NCBI GenBank assembly: GCA_019347725.1
Contig: JAHWKV010000031.1
Span: 1 to 8,084, forward strand
Reading direction: 5' to 3'
DNA: 8,084 nucleotides
DNA from: Actinomycetota bacterium
GTDB lineage: Bacteria; Actinomycetota; CADDZG01; JAHWKV01
Both the position numbers and the translations under genes were made by a program. A model generated the notes under the pieces. The model saw only the letters and a list, made by a program, of their open reading frames with translations. It was not told the origin of the DNA and searched no databases. Shown here in pieces: positions 1-8,084 of this stretch (positions within the stretch are counted from its first letter, which is position 1; every line of letters starts with the position of its first letter).

Positions 1-1
1 C

Positions 2-1896
<1,895 letters not shown>

Positions 1897-1902
1897 GCGC
1901 GC

Positions 1903-3606
1903 CTAACTCTCGGACTCTTCGTCGGCGCCCGACTCGTCGGACTCACCGGCCTTTGCCGAAGCGGTTTCATCTTCCGCAGACTCGCTTTCCGCAGACTCGC
2001 TTTCGGCCTCCTCGGGAGCGGCTTCACCGGCTTCGGCCGCCTTCTTTTCGGGAAGCTGTACCTCTCCGGAGGTGAACGACGCCTTGAACTCCTCAATCGT
2101 CTTGCGCAGCTTGTCTTCGATGTCCTGCGGGAAGTCACCCTTGGTGCGGATGTGCTCGTAGATCTCCGGAGCACGCATCTCGACGTAATCAAGGAGTTCC
2201 TTGTCGAAACGCTTAACATCCGGCATCGGGATGTCGTCCAGGAACTTGTTGGAGCCGGCGTAGATGGAGACGCACTGCCTCTCCACCGGAATTGGCGAGA
2301 ACTGCGGCTGCTTCAACAGCTCGGTAAGGCGAGCGCCACGGGCCAGCTGTGCCTGCGAAGCCTTATCCAGGTCGGAACCGAAACCGGCAAACGCGGCGAG
2401 CTCCCGGTACTGGGCAAGCTCGATCTTGAGCGGTCCGGCGATCTTCTTGAGAGCCTTGATCTGGGCAGCACCACCGACTCGGGACACCGAGGTACCGACG
2501 TTGATGGCCGGTCGGAAACCCTGGTAAAAGAGGTCGGTCTCGAAAAAGATCTGGCCGTCGGTGATCGAGATCACGTTGGTGGGGATGTAGGCGGAAAGGT
2601 CGCCTTCTTTGGTTTCGATAACCGGCAGAGCGGTCAACGATCCGCCGCCCAGCTCGTCCGACAGCTTCGCGGAGCGCTCCAACAGACGGGAGTGCAGATA
2701 GAAGACATCGCCGGGGAAAGCCTCGCGACCCGGAGGTCGTCTCAGCAGCAGAGATATCTGCCGGTACGCGTCGGCCTGCTTGGTCAGGTCGTCGTAGACG
2801 ATCAGGACGTGCTCACCCTGGTACATCCAGTGCTGACCAATGGCGCATCCCGAATAGGGGGCGAGGTACTTGAATGCTCCGGGATCCGATGCCGGGGCGT
2901 TGACCACGGTTGTGTACTCCATAGCGCCGGCCTCTTCGAGCCCACTTACAACTTCGGCCACGGTGGAGTTCTTCTGACCAATGGCTACGTAAATGCACTT
3001 GACCGCCTTGTCCGTGCCCCAGTTCTGCTTCTGGTTCACGATCGTGTCGATGGCCACCGCCGTCTTGCCGGTCTGCCGGTCGCCGATGAGCAGCTCACGC
3101 TGGCCTCTGCCGATCGGGATCATGGCGTCGACCCCTTTGATTCCCGTCTGCATCGGCTCGCTAACCGGCTGGCGGTCGATAACCGAGGCCGCCTGCAACT
3201 CCAGCTCACGCACTCCGTCAATCTTTGACTGGTCCAGCGGACCATCGCCGTCGATGGGGTTGCCCAGTGCATCTACCACGCGGCCGAGGTACGCATCGCC
3301 GACGGGGACGGATAGGACCTTACCGGTCTGGGTAACCGCCATGCCCTCCTGAACGGCGTCTGTGTCGCCCAGGATAACCACACCCAACCGATCGGCCTCC
3401 AGGTTTAGCGCGAGGCCGATCAGCTCGCCGGGAAACTCCAGCATCTCATTGGCAACGACGTTCGGAAGACCCGAAACAAGGGCAATCCCGTCACCGGACT
3501 CGAGGACCCGCCCGACTTCGTGCTGCACGGTCGAGGGCTTGTAGTTCTCGAAGAGGTTATTAAGAGCGCTGCGAACCTCTTCCGGATTAATAGTCAGATC
3601 GGGCAT
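1903..3606 (-). CDS. atpA: F1 ATP synthase subunit alpha with acidic C-terminal tail
   Basis: Non-catalytic nucleotide-binding subunit of the F1 head, 567 residues against about 500-550 usually. The N-terminal barrel includes [19 protein letters not shown] (about 30-48). The P-loop is GDRQTGKT (175-182), Walker B is HVLIVYDD (266-273), [26 protein letters not shown] is at about 286-311, and [10 protein letters not shown] at 373-382 holds the conserved Arg (376) reaching into the catalytic site. Sequence style ([26 protein letters not shown]) is actinobacterial. Residues 524-567 form a tail with 18 Asp/Glu, 9 Ser and one Lys in 44 residues, partly built of a repeated SAESE unit. Mycobacterial alpha also has a C-terminal extension, but a basic one, reported to restrain ATP hydrolysis; whether this acidic tail has a similar role is unknown. 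The ATG at 3606 is supported by AAGGAG at 3615-3620, 8 bases upstream. Confidence 0.98.
   Translation of the reverse strand: MPDLTINPEEVRSALNNLFENYKPSTVQHEVGRVLESGDGIALVSGLPNVVANEMLEFPGELIGLALNLEADRLGVVILGDTDAVQEGMAVTQTGKVLSVPVGDAYLGRVVDALGNPIDGDGPLDQSKIDGVRELELQAASVIDRQPVSEPMQTGIKGVDAMIPIGRGQRELLIGDRQTGKTAVAIDTIVNQKQNWGTDKAVKCIYVAIGQKNSTVAEVVSGLEEAGAMEYTTVVNAPASDPGAFKYLAPYSGCAIGQHWMYQGEHVLIVYDDLTKQADAYRQISLLLRRPPGREAFPGDVFYLHSRLLERSAKLSDELGGGSLTALPVIETKEGDLSAYIPTNVISITDGQIFFETDLFYQGFRPAINVGTSVSRVGGAAQIKALKKIAGPLKIELAQYRELAAFAGFGSDLDKASQAQLARGARLTELLKQPQFSPIPVERQCVSIYAGSNKFLDDIPMPDVKRFDKELLDYVEMRAPEIYEHIRTKGDFPQDIEDKLRKTIEEFKASFTSGEVQLPEKKAAEAGEAAPEEAESESAESESAEDETASAKAGESDESGADEESES
1972..2001 (-). 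repeat. 15-bp tandem repeat in the atpA 3' end
   Basis: Two perfect direct copies of the 15-base unit ttccgcagactcgct (1972-1986 and 1987-2001, + strand reading), followed by a three-base partial copy. The period is a multiple of three, so each copy adds five codons to the acidic AtpA tail (SAESE type). This suggests the tail can lengthen or shorten by in-frame slippage without breaking the gene. Confidence 0.85.
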
Positions 3607-3664
3607 CAGAGAATCTCCTTAACACTTGATGCGCATGCTTCCCAGTTACGCTCCACGCTCTCTT

Positions 3665-4213
3665 TCACTGCACGCCGAGGTGTTGCTTGAGCTGATCGAG
3701 CTTTCCGCGGACCGTGCCGTCGATAACGATGTCGCCCACCTTGGCCAGTACGCCTCCGATGATCGAACGGTCGACGATCGCCTTCACCTCAACGTTCTTG
3801 CCGGTCGCCTTGTTCAGGGCCTCGGCGAGCTGCGCCTTTTGCCGGTCGTCGAGGGAAACGGCCGAGCGCACCTCTGCTATGACCTTGTTGCCTTCACGGG
3901 CCGCCATGTCGGCAAGCGCGTCGGCGATATCGACCAGATCTCGAGCATGGCCCTGACTGATCACAAAGCGCAGCGCACTAAGCGTGTGCTGCGACGCCGA
4001 CTTGCCCAGCAGGTCCTCCAGGAGCTGCTCCTTACCGGCAAACGGGATTGATATATCTGTAAGCGCCCGTCTTAGCTCGTGGTGACTCTCCAAAGACCGC
4101 GCGATACGGAACAGCTCGTCGGAGACCCGCTCCAACTGGCCCTCGGAGCGGGCCATCTCGTAAAGCGAGCGCGCGTAGCCTTGGGCGTCCGACTTTCGAT
4201 CCTGATCGCTCAA
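3665..4213 (-). CDS. atpH: F1 ATP synthase subunit delta
   Basis: Peripheral-stalk subunit that ties the b dimer to the top of the alpha/beta head (OSCP in mitochondria). 182 residues, typical for a stand-alone delta. The N-terminal helical domain contains YARSLYEMARSEGQLERVSDEL (about 13-34). The conserved C-terminal block VDRSIIGGVLAKVGDIVIDGTVRGKLDQL (about 147-175) matches the family's most recognisable region. The start is TTG at 4211-4213, inside a TTGA overlap with the atpF stop, with a GAGG about 10 bases upstream; the next residues SDQDRKSDAQGYARSLYE lead directly into the domain. The overlap implies coupled, near-equal translation with b, its partner in the stalk. Delta and b are separate proteins here, unlike the fused b-delta of mycobacteria. 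A 58-bp gap separates it from atpA and contains only the atpA ribosome site that I can recognise. Confidence 0.97.
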   Translation of the reverse strand: MSDQDRKSDAQGYARSLYEMARSEGQLERVSDELFRIARSLESHHELRRALTDISIPFAGKEQLLEDLLGKSASQHTLSALRFVISQGHARDLVDIADALADMAAREGNKVIAEVRSAVSLDDRQKAQLAEALNKATGKNVEVKAIVDRSIIGGVLAKVGDIVIDGTVRGKLDQLKQHLGVQ

Positions 4214-4746
4214 GACTTCGCCGCCTCGCGCTCTTGGATGTCCCGGATAAAGGACTCAACCAGCTCGCGGTGCGATTCTGTGGACAGCTCCTTCTGGAGA
4301 ATTTGACCGGCGATCGTAGTGGACCACTCGGCCAACTGGCCCTCCAGGGCTCCCAGGATCCGCTCTCGCTCCCCGGCCAGCTGCTTACGGGCCTTGTCGA
4401 CGATAAGCCGGGCGTCGCCTTCGGCCCTCTCGATAAGGTCCTTGCGAACAGTTTCGGCCGACTGGCGCGCCTCCTCGAGCATCCTGCTCGACTCGTCGCG
4501 TGCGGCGGCCACCCGCTCCTTGTAGTCGGCGAGAACCTCCTCGGCCTCGGCCTTGGTGGCCTCCGCCTTCTCAATCTCCTCTTTGATCTTGGCCTCCCGG
4601 TCCGCAAGACCTTCCTCCAATTTGGGGAAGACCTTTTTGGCCAGTACGAAGAAGACGGTCAAAAACGCGATCGTCGTCCATACGTAGAGACCGGGTTCAA
4701 CTGCAAGAGGATTGAAACCCTCTTCTGCTGCCAGAAGTATTCCCAT
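4210..4746 (-). CDS. atpF: F0 ATP synthase subunit b
   Basis: Membrane-anchored peripheral stalk subunit. 178 residues: a short N-terminal segment ending NPLAVEPGL, one membrane helix at about 20-38 (YVWTTIAFLTVFFVLAKKV), then a long charged helix rich in Ala, Glu, Lys and Arg from about 42 to 145 (LEEGLADREAKIKEEIEKAE, then AEEVLADYKERVAAARDE), as expected of the right-handed coiled coil of b. The C-terminal part, IAGQILQKELSTESHRELVESFIRDI, matches the delta-binding end of the family. The ATG at 4746 follows a strong GGAGG at 4755-4759 by 8 bases. That GGAGG overlaps the atpE TAG stop, so re-initiation after atpE is likely. Its own TGA stop overlaps the TTG start of atpH. Confidence 0.97.
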   Translation of the reverse strand: MGILLAAEEGFNPLAVEPGLYVWTTIAFLTVFFVLAKKVFPKLEEGLADREAKIKEEIEKAEATKAEAEEVLADYKERVAAARDESSRMLEEARQSAETVRKDLIERAEGDARLIVDKARKQLAGERERILGALEGQLAEWSTTIAGQILQKELSTESHRELVESFIRDIQEREAAKS

Positions 4747-4758
4747 CGTAAGCGCCTC

Positions 4759-5028
4759 CTAAAGGACGAACAGAAGCAAAATCGTTACGACGAACGCGTA
4801 GAGGACCTGGGCTTCGGCTAGAGCGAAACCAAGGAACATCAGGCCCTGAAGCGTACCCCTGGACTCAGGCTGGCGGCCAATGCCCTCCAGGCCCTTGGAC
4901 CAGAGAATTCCGATACCGACGGCGCCGCCGCCTCCAGCGAGGCCGATGGCCAAACCGCCGCCGAGCAGTCCGAGTCCCGAGTCAGTCAACCCGGTGGCGG
5001 CCTCTTGGGCCAATACCAATGCGTCCAA
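4759..5028 (-). CDS. atpE: F0 ATP synthase subunit c (rotor ring)
   Basis: Hairpin proteolipid of the rotor ring, 89 residues. Helix 1 (about 19-43) contains the glycine-rich GGGLAIGLAGGGGAVGIGI. The polar loop is the classic GLEGIGRQPESRG (46-58, with the R-Q-P triad). Helix 2 (about 60-88) contains FALAEAQVLYAFVV, with Glu72 as the ion-carrying carboxylate. No Gln/Glu in helix 1 and no Ser/Thr right after Glu72 argue for proton rather than sodium coupling. Unusual for the family are four glycines in a row (32-35) and Trp43 at the helix 1-loop boundary. The start is TTG at 5026-5028: AAGGAG at 5035-5040 sits 6 bases upstream, no ATG or GTG lies in frame upstream before the ribosome site, and the first internal Met is residue 64, inside helix 2. 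Confidence 0.97.
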   Translation of the reverse strand: MDALVLAQEAATGLTDSGLGLLGGGLAIGLAGGGGAVGIGILWSKGLEGIGRQPESRGTLQGLMFLGFALAEAQVLYAFVVTILLLFVL

Positions 5029-5034
5029 CGTGTT

Positions 5035-5040
5035 CTCCTT
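5035..5040 (-). promoter_or_regulatory. Ribosome binding site fixing the TTG start of atpE
   Basis: AAGGAG in the mRNA, preceded by another GAGG, ends 6 bases before TTG 5028. With no other in-frame start nearby, it decides that TTG is used. The c subunit is needed in about ten copies per enzyme, so a strong site may offset the weak initiation codon. Confidence 0.75.
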
Positions 5041-5067
5041 TCCTCTACGGCCGGGTTGAAAAGTTAA

Positions 5068-5880
5068 TTAATGACCCGGGTGCAAAGCGTCGTTGATGTA
5101 AATCGTCGCCAGGAAGGCGAAAATCACTGCCTGAATGAATGAAATGAAGATTTCGAACGCCGTGAATCCCGCCTCCAAGACCATCGCAACCGGAATAACG
5201 GCCACGTGGGCCAGGGCGAAACTCGAGCCGGCCAGGAAGATGAAGCCGACAAAGATGTAAAGGATGACGTGCCCGGCGAGCATGTTGGCAAACAGACGCA
5301 CCGCCAGCGAGAAGGGCCGGGCCAGCTGCGAGATGATCTCGATAGGCACCATCAGCGGCAGGAGCACCTTGGGAACATCCGGAGGCACCACTGTCTTGCG
5401 CCAAAACGTAAACGGACCATGTTTGGCCATCCCGATGGCCACGGCCATCAGATACAGGTTGAGCGCCAGCGCACCCGCCACCCAGATGTTGGAAGTGGCC
5501 GTAAAGCCGATCCAGGGGACCAGGCCGACCAGGTTCATGAACAAAATGAAAAGAAAGGTAGCGGCGACATACGGAAACCAGGCCCTGGCGTCCTTCGGCT
5601 TCATCACCGAGTAGACGATGTTGCTCTTGATGAAGTCCATCGTCACTTCCACGAAGTTCTGAATGCCCGCCGGAACCAGCTTTCTTTTGGAAGCCGCCAC
5701 CCAGAACGTTCCCATTACCAAAAATGCAGCCAGCCACATGTTGAACACGGCGTTGGTGATCGAGAGGTCTATCCCGGCGATCTCCCAGGTGGGAGCCCAA
5801 CCGTATTGGTGAGGGGTCAGGTGGTTGATGAGCTCGACAAATGGTGACGTCTCTTCCTCGGCCTCTGCGGCAAAAAGCAA
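5068..5880 (-). CDS. atpB: F0 ATP synthase subunit a (proton channel)
   Basis: Stator membrane subunit that forms the two proton half-channels against the c ring. 270 residues, normal length. After a short acidic N-terminus (MLFAAEAEEETSPFVEL) there are several membrane helices, recognisable at about 43-62, 102-122, 131-151, 170-190, 203-225 and 236-262. The fourth/fifth helix region carries ARPFSLAVRLFANMLAGH (187-204), in which Arg195 is the essential Arg facing the ring carboxylate. The last helix has FISFIQAVIFAFLATIY, with Gln250 at the position of the conserved Gln of the family. The start is TTG at 5878-5880: a perfect GGAGG at 5889-5893 lies 8 bases upstream and an in-frame TAG two codons upstream excludes a longer form. 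The 39-bp gap to atpE includes an AT-rich box. Confidence 0.97.
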   Translation of the reverse strand: MLFAAEAEEETSPFVELINHLTPHQYGWAPTWEIAGIDLSITNAVFNMWLAAFLVMGTFWVAASKRKLVPAGIQNFVEVTMDFIKSNIVYSVMKPKDARAWFPYVAATFLFILFMNLVGLVPWIGFTATSNIWVAGALALNLYLMAVAIGMAKHGPFTFWRKTVVPPDVPKVLLPLMVPIEIISQLARPFSLAVRLFANMLAGHVILYIFVGFIFLAGSSFALAHVAVIPVAMVLEAGFTAFEIFISFIQAVIFAFLATIYINDALHPGH

Positions 5881-5888
5881 CCTCTATT

Positions 5889-5893
5889 CCTCC
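5889..5893 (-). promoter_or_regulatory. Ribosome binding site fixing the TTG start of atpB
   Basis: GGAGG in the mRNA, 8 bases before TTG 5880. Its first base is the last base of the atpI TAG stop (TAGGAGG), and an in-frame TAG between it and the start leaves no other initiation codon. Confidence 0.8.
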
Positions 5894-6306
5894 TAACCGA
5901 TGATTCCGCGTGCTTTTAGCTGCTTAGTCGCACGCGGAAACTCCGAAATCAAAAGCACGGGGAAACCCACCAGGAACGCCACAAGATAGGCCTTCACCGC
6001 CGGCTCACCCAACACCATAAACGTCGCCACACCTAGCAGTGACACCAGCATGAGCCTGGTGAGCATGTGACGTGCAACCCGTGAATCAAACATCCTGTCG
6101 GCGGACTCCCTGTAAATGTGCGAACGAACGTAGCCAGCCGAGTAAAGCCCCGCCGCCAAGCAGCCCGCCGCGGCGCCTGCCGCAGATCCGAAATTCGACA
6201 CCACCAGCAAAAGGACGCCCGCCAGCAGCCCAAGGCTACCCGCTTTTAGCAGTACGCGAAGCAACAAACTAGACGGAGAGTCGATCTTCAAGCTTGACGT
6301 TTCCAT
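5893..6306 (-). CDS. atpI: AtpI-like ATP synthase accessory membrane protein
   Basis: 137-residue membrane protein fitting the ATP synthase I-chain family by size, position and topology. Four hydrophobic segments are visible: about 18-37 (VLLKAGSLGLLAGVLLLVV), 40-60 (glycine/alanine-rich), 82-100 (LTRLMLVSLLGVATFMVLG) and 103-121 (AVKAYLVAFLVGFPVLLI). A basic tail, PRATKQLKARGIIG, follows. Family members are reported to help c-ring assembly and are not part of the mature enzyme. The frame stays open upstream to 6462, but that stretch (GYGPSHGARRDDGG...) is out-of-frame atpZ and has no family character, so ATG 6306 is preferred. This overlaps the end of atpZ by 19 bases and has no close Shine-Dalgarno (a GGAGGAG lies about 20 bases away), implying coupling to atpZ. 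Sequence conservation in this family is low, so the call leans on context. Confidence 0.8.
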   Translation of the reverse strand: METSSLKIDSPSSLLLRVLLKAGSLGLLAGVLLLVVSNFGSAAGAAAGCLAAGLYSAGYVRSHIYRESADRMFDSRVARHMLTRLMLVSLLGVATFMVLGEPAVKAYLVAFLVGFPVLLISEFPRATKQLKARGIIG

Positions 6307-6527
6307 GTTCTGTAAAGTCTCAGCACTCCTCCCGCGCCACCCATGAAGGCCCCAATCAAGAGAAAAACCAGGTTGATGCCCAACCAACGGTCTAACTGCC
6401 AGCCCAAGAAGGCACCAACCCCCGTCGTCACGACGAGCTCCATGGCTAGGCCCATAGCCCAACCAAAGCCCGTGAATAAAGAAGGGTCCTCGTCTGGGTT
6501 ATTAGGCATCAGAGTATTTTGGTCCAA
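6288..6527 (-). CDS. atpZ: AtpZ-family ATP synthase accessory protein
   Basis: 79-residue protein with two membrane helices (about 21-44 and 51-70). The linking motif GVGAFLGWQLDRWLG is the G-x-x-x-G-W-x-L-D pattern of the AtpZ (ATPase gene 1) family, and the protein ends in a basic RLYRTWKRQA. In Bacillus and some other bacteria AtpZ acts with AtpI and has been proposed to supply Mg2+ or Ca2+ near the synthase; its role in Actinomycetota is not settled. It is the first gene of the atp run. The start is uncertain: TTG 6527 (MDQNTLMPNN) or ATG 6509 (MPNNPDED), neither with a good ribosome site; the hydrophobic core is the same in both. The 3' end overlaps atpI. Confidence 0.8.
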   Translation of the reverse strand: MDQNTLMPNNPDEDPSLFTGFGWAMGLAMELVVTTGVGAFLGWQLDRWLGINLVFLLIGAFMGGAGGVLRLYRTWKRQA

Positions 6528-6575
6528 CCAGGCGCGGTACCCCTATCGCGGCCTCCCGAGCACAAGCGCCCGACG

Positions 6576-6619
6576 CTATGACCTGCGTCATAGTAGTACC
6601 AGCCCGACAAAAGGAGCAA
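6576..6619 (-). promoter_or_regulatory. Putative atp operon promoter with operator-like inverted repeat
   Basis: Inside the 102-bp gap between wecA and atpZ there is a perfect 7-bp inverted repeat, CTATGAC-GCAG-GTCATAG (6576-6593). Reading the minus strand, TTGCTC (6614-6619) and TACTAT (6590-6595) are 18 bases apart and resemble a -35/-10 pair (3 of 6 and 4 of 6 consensus bases). The repeat overlaps the -10 box and the predicted transcription start, a classical position for a repressor. This is inference from sequence shape only. wecA and the atp genes could also be read through as one transcript. Confidence 0.35.
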
Positions 6620-6629
6620 GTGAGACCTC

Positions 6630-7745
6630 TCACGGGGACCGCTTGTCGAGCTTCGGCAAAGCGGTGTAGAGCACCATCGCCAACGCTGCGGCGATGAACG
6701 GCACCATGTATACACGCTCAAAGGTCCATGCCAGGGTCATCCCTGCGATGACCGCGGTCCATGCGTACATGATCAACACCGCCTGCTTGTGGCCGTGACC
6801 GAGCTCCAGCAACCGGTGATGCAAGTGCTCCTTGTCGGCATGAAACACATGCCTCCCTTTGCGAGCTCGCCGGACGATCGCCAACAAAGTGTCCGAAATG
6901 GGGATGACCAGCACAATCAACGGAATCACCAGGGGCAGGTAGAACACAAACGCCGCCGAGATCTCCGACTGAGTCTGCGTCGCCGATCGCCCGACACCGG
7001 CTACGGTTGCCGTGGCCAGCAGGAACCCGAGCACCATGCTCCCCGAGTCCCCCATGAATATCTTGGCGGGGTTGAAGTTGTACTTTAAAAAACCCAGCGT
7101 CACACCGACGGTAACGGCTGAAAGCATCGCGGCGGTCGGCTCCGGCCCTATCAGTCCCTGGCGATTCAGCTGGTAGGTGTAGACGAAGAAGGTTCCGGCT
7201 GCGATGGCTGTTACTCCGGCGGCCAGGCCGTCCAGGCCGTCCATGAGGTTTACCGCGTTGACGATTATGACGATCCAGGCGATCGTCGCCAGCGCGGAAA
7301 CGTCCGGAGACATCGATAAAGCTCCCACGTCACGCAACGGCACCCGAAAGTACTCCAGCCTTACACCGCTGAGAAACACAAAGCCCGCCGCCAGCAGCTG
7401 TCCCGACAGCTTGACAGGCGCCTTCAGACCCTTCATGTCGTCGACCACACCCAGAAGAAAGATGATGGAGGCGCCGGCAATGATCGCGAGCACCTCGGGA
7501 GCGGGCCATACGAACAATGGTCGAAATGAATCCCTGAAAGGGTCGAGCAACGACGCCGAGAGCAACGCCGCGAGAAAGCCGGCGAATAGCGCGGCGCCGC
7601 CGAGCGTGGGGGTCGGCACAGCGTGGACTTTGCGGTCGCTGGGCACGTCAACCGCTCCGATCCTGCGGCTGACATTCAGGATCACCGGTGTCGCCAGATA
7701 GGTCGCTACGGCACCCACGAAACAGATCGCCAGATAATTGATCAC
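6630..7745 (-). CDS. wecA: WecA/TagO-type undecaprenyl-phosphate GlcNAc-1-phosphate transferase
   Basis: Polytopic membrane enzyme that transfers GlcNAc-1-phosphate from UDP-GlcNAc to a polyprenyl phosphate, the first lipid-linked step of cell-wall glycan synthesis (in mycobacteria, the arabinogalactan linker). 371 residues, about eleven hydrophobic segments. With GTG 7745 as residue 1, motifs are [14 protein letters not shown] (37-50), VDDMKGL (101-107, the DDxxGL metal/substrate motif), [11 protein letters not shown] (163-173), FMGDSGS (230-236) and [11 protein letters not shown] (302-312). The HLHH motif separates WecA/TagO from MraY. The GTG start is chosen because [19 protein letters not shown] aligns with family N-termini and a GGAAGA lies upstream; ATG 7790 and TTG 7802 would add a polar, unconserved leader. 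The M. tuberculosis homologue (rfe) is likewise just upstream of atpI-atpB. The exact sugar specificity is inferred. Confidence 0.92.
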   Translation of the reverse strand: MINYLAICFVGAVATYLATPVILNVSRRIGAVDVPSDRKVHAVPTPTLGGAALFAGFLAALLSASLLDPFRDSFRPLFVWPAPEVLAIIAGASIIFLLGVVDDMKGLKAPVKLSGQLLAAGFVFLSGVRLEYFRVPLRDVGALSMSPDVSALATIAWIVIIVNAVNLMDGLDGLAAGVTAIAAGTFFVYTYQLNRQGLIGPEPTAAMLSAVTVGVTLGFLKYNFNPAKIFMGDSGSMVLGFLLATATVAGVGRSATQTQSEISAAFVFYLPLVIPLIVLVIPISDTLLAIVRRARKGRHVFHADKEHLHHRLLELGHGHKQAVLIMYAWTAVIAGMTLAWTFERVYMVPFIAAALAMVLYTALPKLDKRSP

Positions 7746-7802
7746 GGCGCTTATTCTTCCACGCGTTTGACCGCCGCAGACAAGAGCCATACCGTTTCGC
7801 AA
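7746..7802. promoter_or_regulatory. Divergent wecA/glyA intergenic region with putative glyA promoter
   Basis: This 57-bp gap separates two genes transcribed away from each other, so it must carry or adjoin both promoters. On the + strand TTGACC (7767-7772, 5 of 6 of the -35 consensus) is followed after 17 bases by TACCGT (7790-7795, the TAnnnT form common in Actinomycetota). Transcription would begin at about 7802-7803, on the glyA ATG itself. No convincing wecA promoter could be singled out on the other strand. Confidence 0.45.
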
Positions 7803-8084
7803 ATGAGCGATTTCTTCGAAGTCCTACGCCAGTCGGATCCGGCCGTTGCGGAGCTGATCCTCTCCGAAGCTGAAAGACAAGCTGAAACCATCCGCCTCAT
7901 ACCGTCGGAGAACTACACCTCCGAAGCCGTGCTCGCGGCCACCGGAACCATCCTCACCAACAAGTACTCCGAGGGATATTCCGGGCGTCGCTACTACGAG
8001 GGGCAAGAGTTCATCGATCAGATAGAGGACATCGCCAACCAGCGAGCCCGCGATCTGTTCGGCGCCGAGCACGCCAACGTACAG
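7803..8084 (+). CDS. glyA: Serine hydroxymethyltransferase, N-terminal part (cut by window end)
   Basis: PLP enzyme converting serine and tetrahydrofolate to glycine and methylene-tetrahydrofolate, the main one-carbon source of the cell. The first 94 residues of about 415-430 are present. The sequence begins [22 protein letters not shown]; then [20 protein letters not shown] and [20 protein letters not shown] are hallmark N-terminal blocks (the SEN and NKYSEGYPG-x-RYYGG motifs, here with Ser for Pro and EGQ for GG), and [14 protein letters not shown] ends the window at the family's FGA-x-x-ANVQ signature. The ATG at 7803 has no recognisable Shine-Dalgarno, which fits a leaderless message. It points away from wecA, whereas in Streptomyces, as I recall, glyA, wecA and atp run in the same direction. 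Confidence 0.95.
   Translation, partial: MSDFFEVLRQSDPAVAELILSEAERQAETIRLIPSENYTSEAVLAATGTILTNKYSEGYSGRRYYEGQEFIDQIEDIANQRARDLFGAEHANVQ

Noticed and set aside
4234..4821. A + strand frame of 195 codons over atpF and the atpE 3' end
   Set aside because: The opposite strand encodes canonical b and c subunits; this is a complement artefact.
4759..5028. Sodium-specific ATP synthase
   Set aside because: Helix 1 has no Gln/Glu ligand and Ala follows Glu72, so the sodium-binding set of residues is absent.
6307..6462. A longer AtpI N-terminus starting at 6462
   Set aside because: The added 52 residues are the out-of-frame reading of atpZ, polar and unlike the family; ATG 6306 gives a normal-sized protein.
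6576..6593. Rho-independent terminator after wecA
   Set aside because: The 7-bp stem is only moderately GC-rich and no run of T follows on the transcribed strand.
7746..7802. wecA starting at TTG 7802 or ATG 7790
   Set aside because: The extra residues are not hydrophobic or family-like, and either start would use up most or all of the gap between the divergent genes. GTG 7745 begins right at the first membrane helix.

Overview
This window is the F-type ATP synthase (atp) operon of a bacterium, almost certainly a member of the Actinomycetota. The AtpA sequence is the strongest clue: runs such as [17 protein letters not shown] and [19 protein letters not shown] are of the actinobacterial type. 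The neighbourhood also fits, because a wecA/rfe-type GlcNAc-1-phosphate transferase directly upstream of atp genes, with glyA nearby, is an arrangement known from Mycobacterium and Streptomyces. Separate atpF and atpH genes argue against Mycobacterium, where b and delta are fused. Base composition in a sampled stretch of atpD is about 57% G+C, below that of most streptomycetes or mycobacteria. An uncultured, deeper-branching actinobacterial lineage from a metagenome is plausible, but the rank cannot be fixed from here.

Layout, left to right. Positions 1-about 240 hold a very GC-rich (78% in the first 120 bases) fragment of menD on the + strand, from the middle of a menaquinone-biosynthesis enzyme. 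It collides head-on with atpD (- strand), which is cut just before its Walker B strand. The two genes share about 20 bases at the junction, which looks like an assembly chimera rather than biology. From there to 6527 the minus strand carries, in transcription order, atpZ, atpI, atpB (a), atpE (c), atpF (b), atpH (delta), atpA (alpha), atpG (gamma) and the truncated atpD (beta). The rest of atpD, and atpC if present, would lie beyond the junction. Upstream are a 102-bp gap with an inverted repeat and a promoter-like pair, wecA (- strand), a 57-bp divergent intergenic region, and the first 94 codons of glyA (+ strand), cut by the window edge.

The genes work together as one machine. AtpB and the AtpE ring form the proton path, AtpF and AtpH form the peripheral stalk, AtpA/AtpD are the nucleotide-binding head and AtpG is the rotor shaft. 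AtpZ and AtpI are small membrane accessory proteins linked to ring assembly or cation supply. Junctions are tight: a 19-bp overlap (atpZ/atpI), a 4-bp TTGA overlap (atpF/atpH), and stop codons embedded in Shine-Dalgarno sequences at three junctions.

I found no undescribed multi-gene system. The points worth a second look are the menD/atpD chimera, TTG starts in several structural subunits (atpB, atpE, atpH), a 44-residue Ser/Glu-rich tail on alpha plus an acidic insert in gamma, a glycine-rich helix with a Trp in the c subunit, a Thr in the beta P-loop, the operator-like repeat before atpZ and a probably leaderless glyA.
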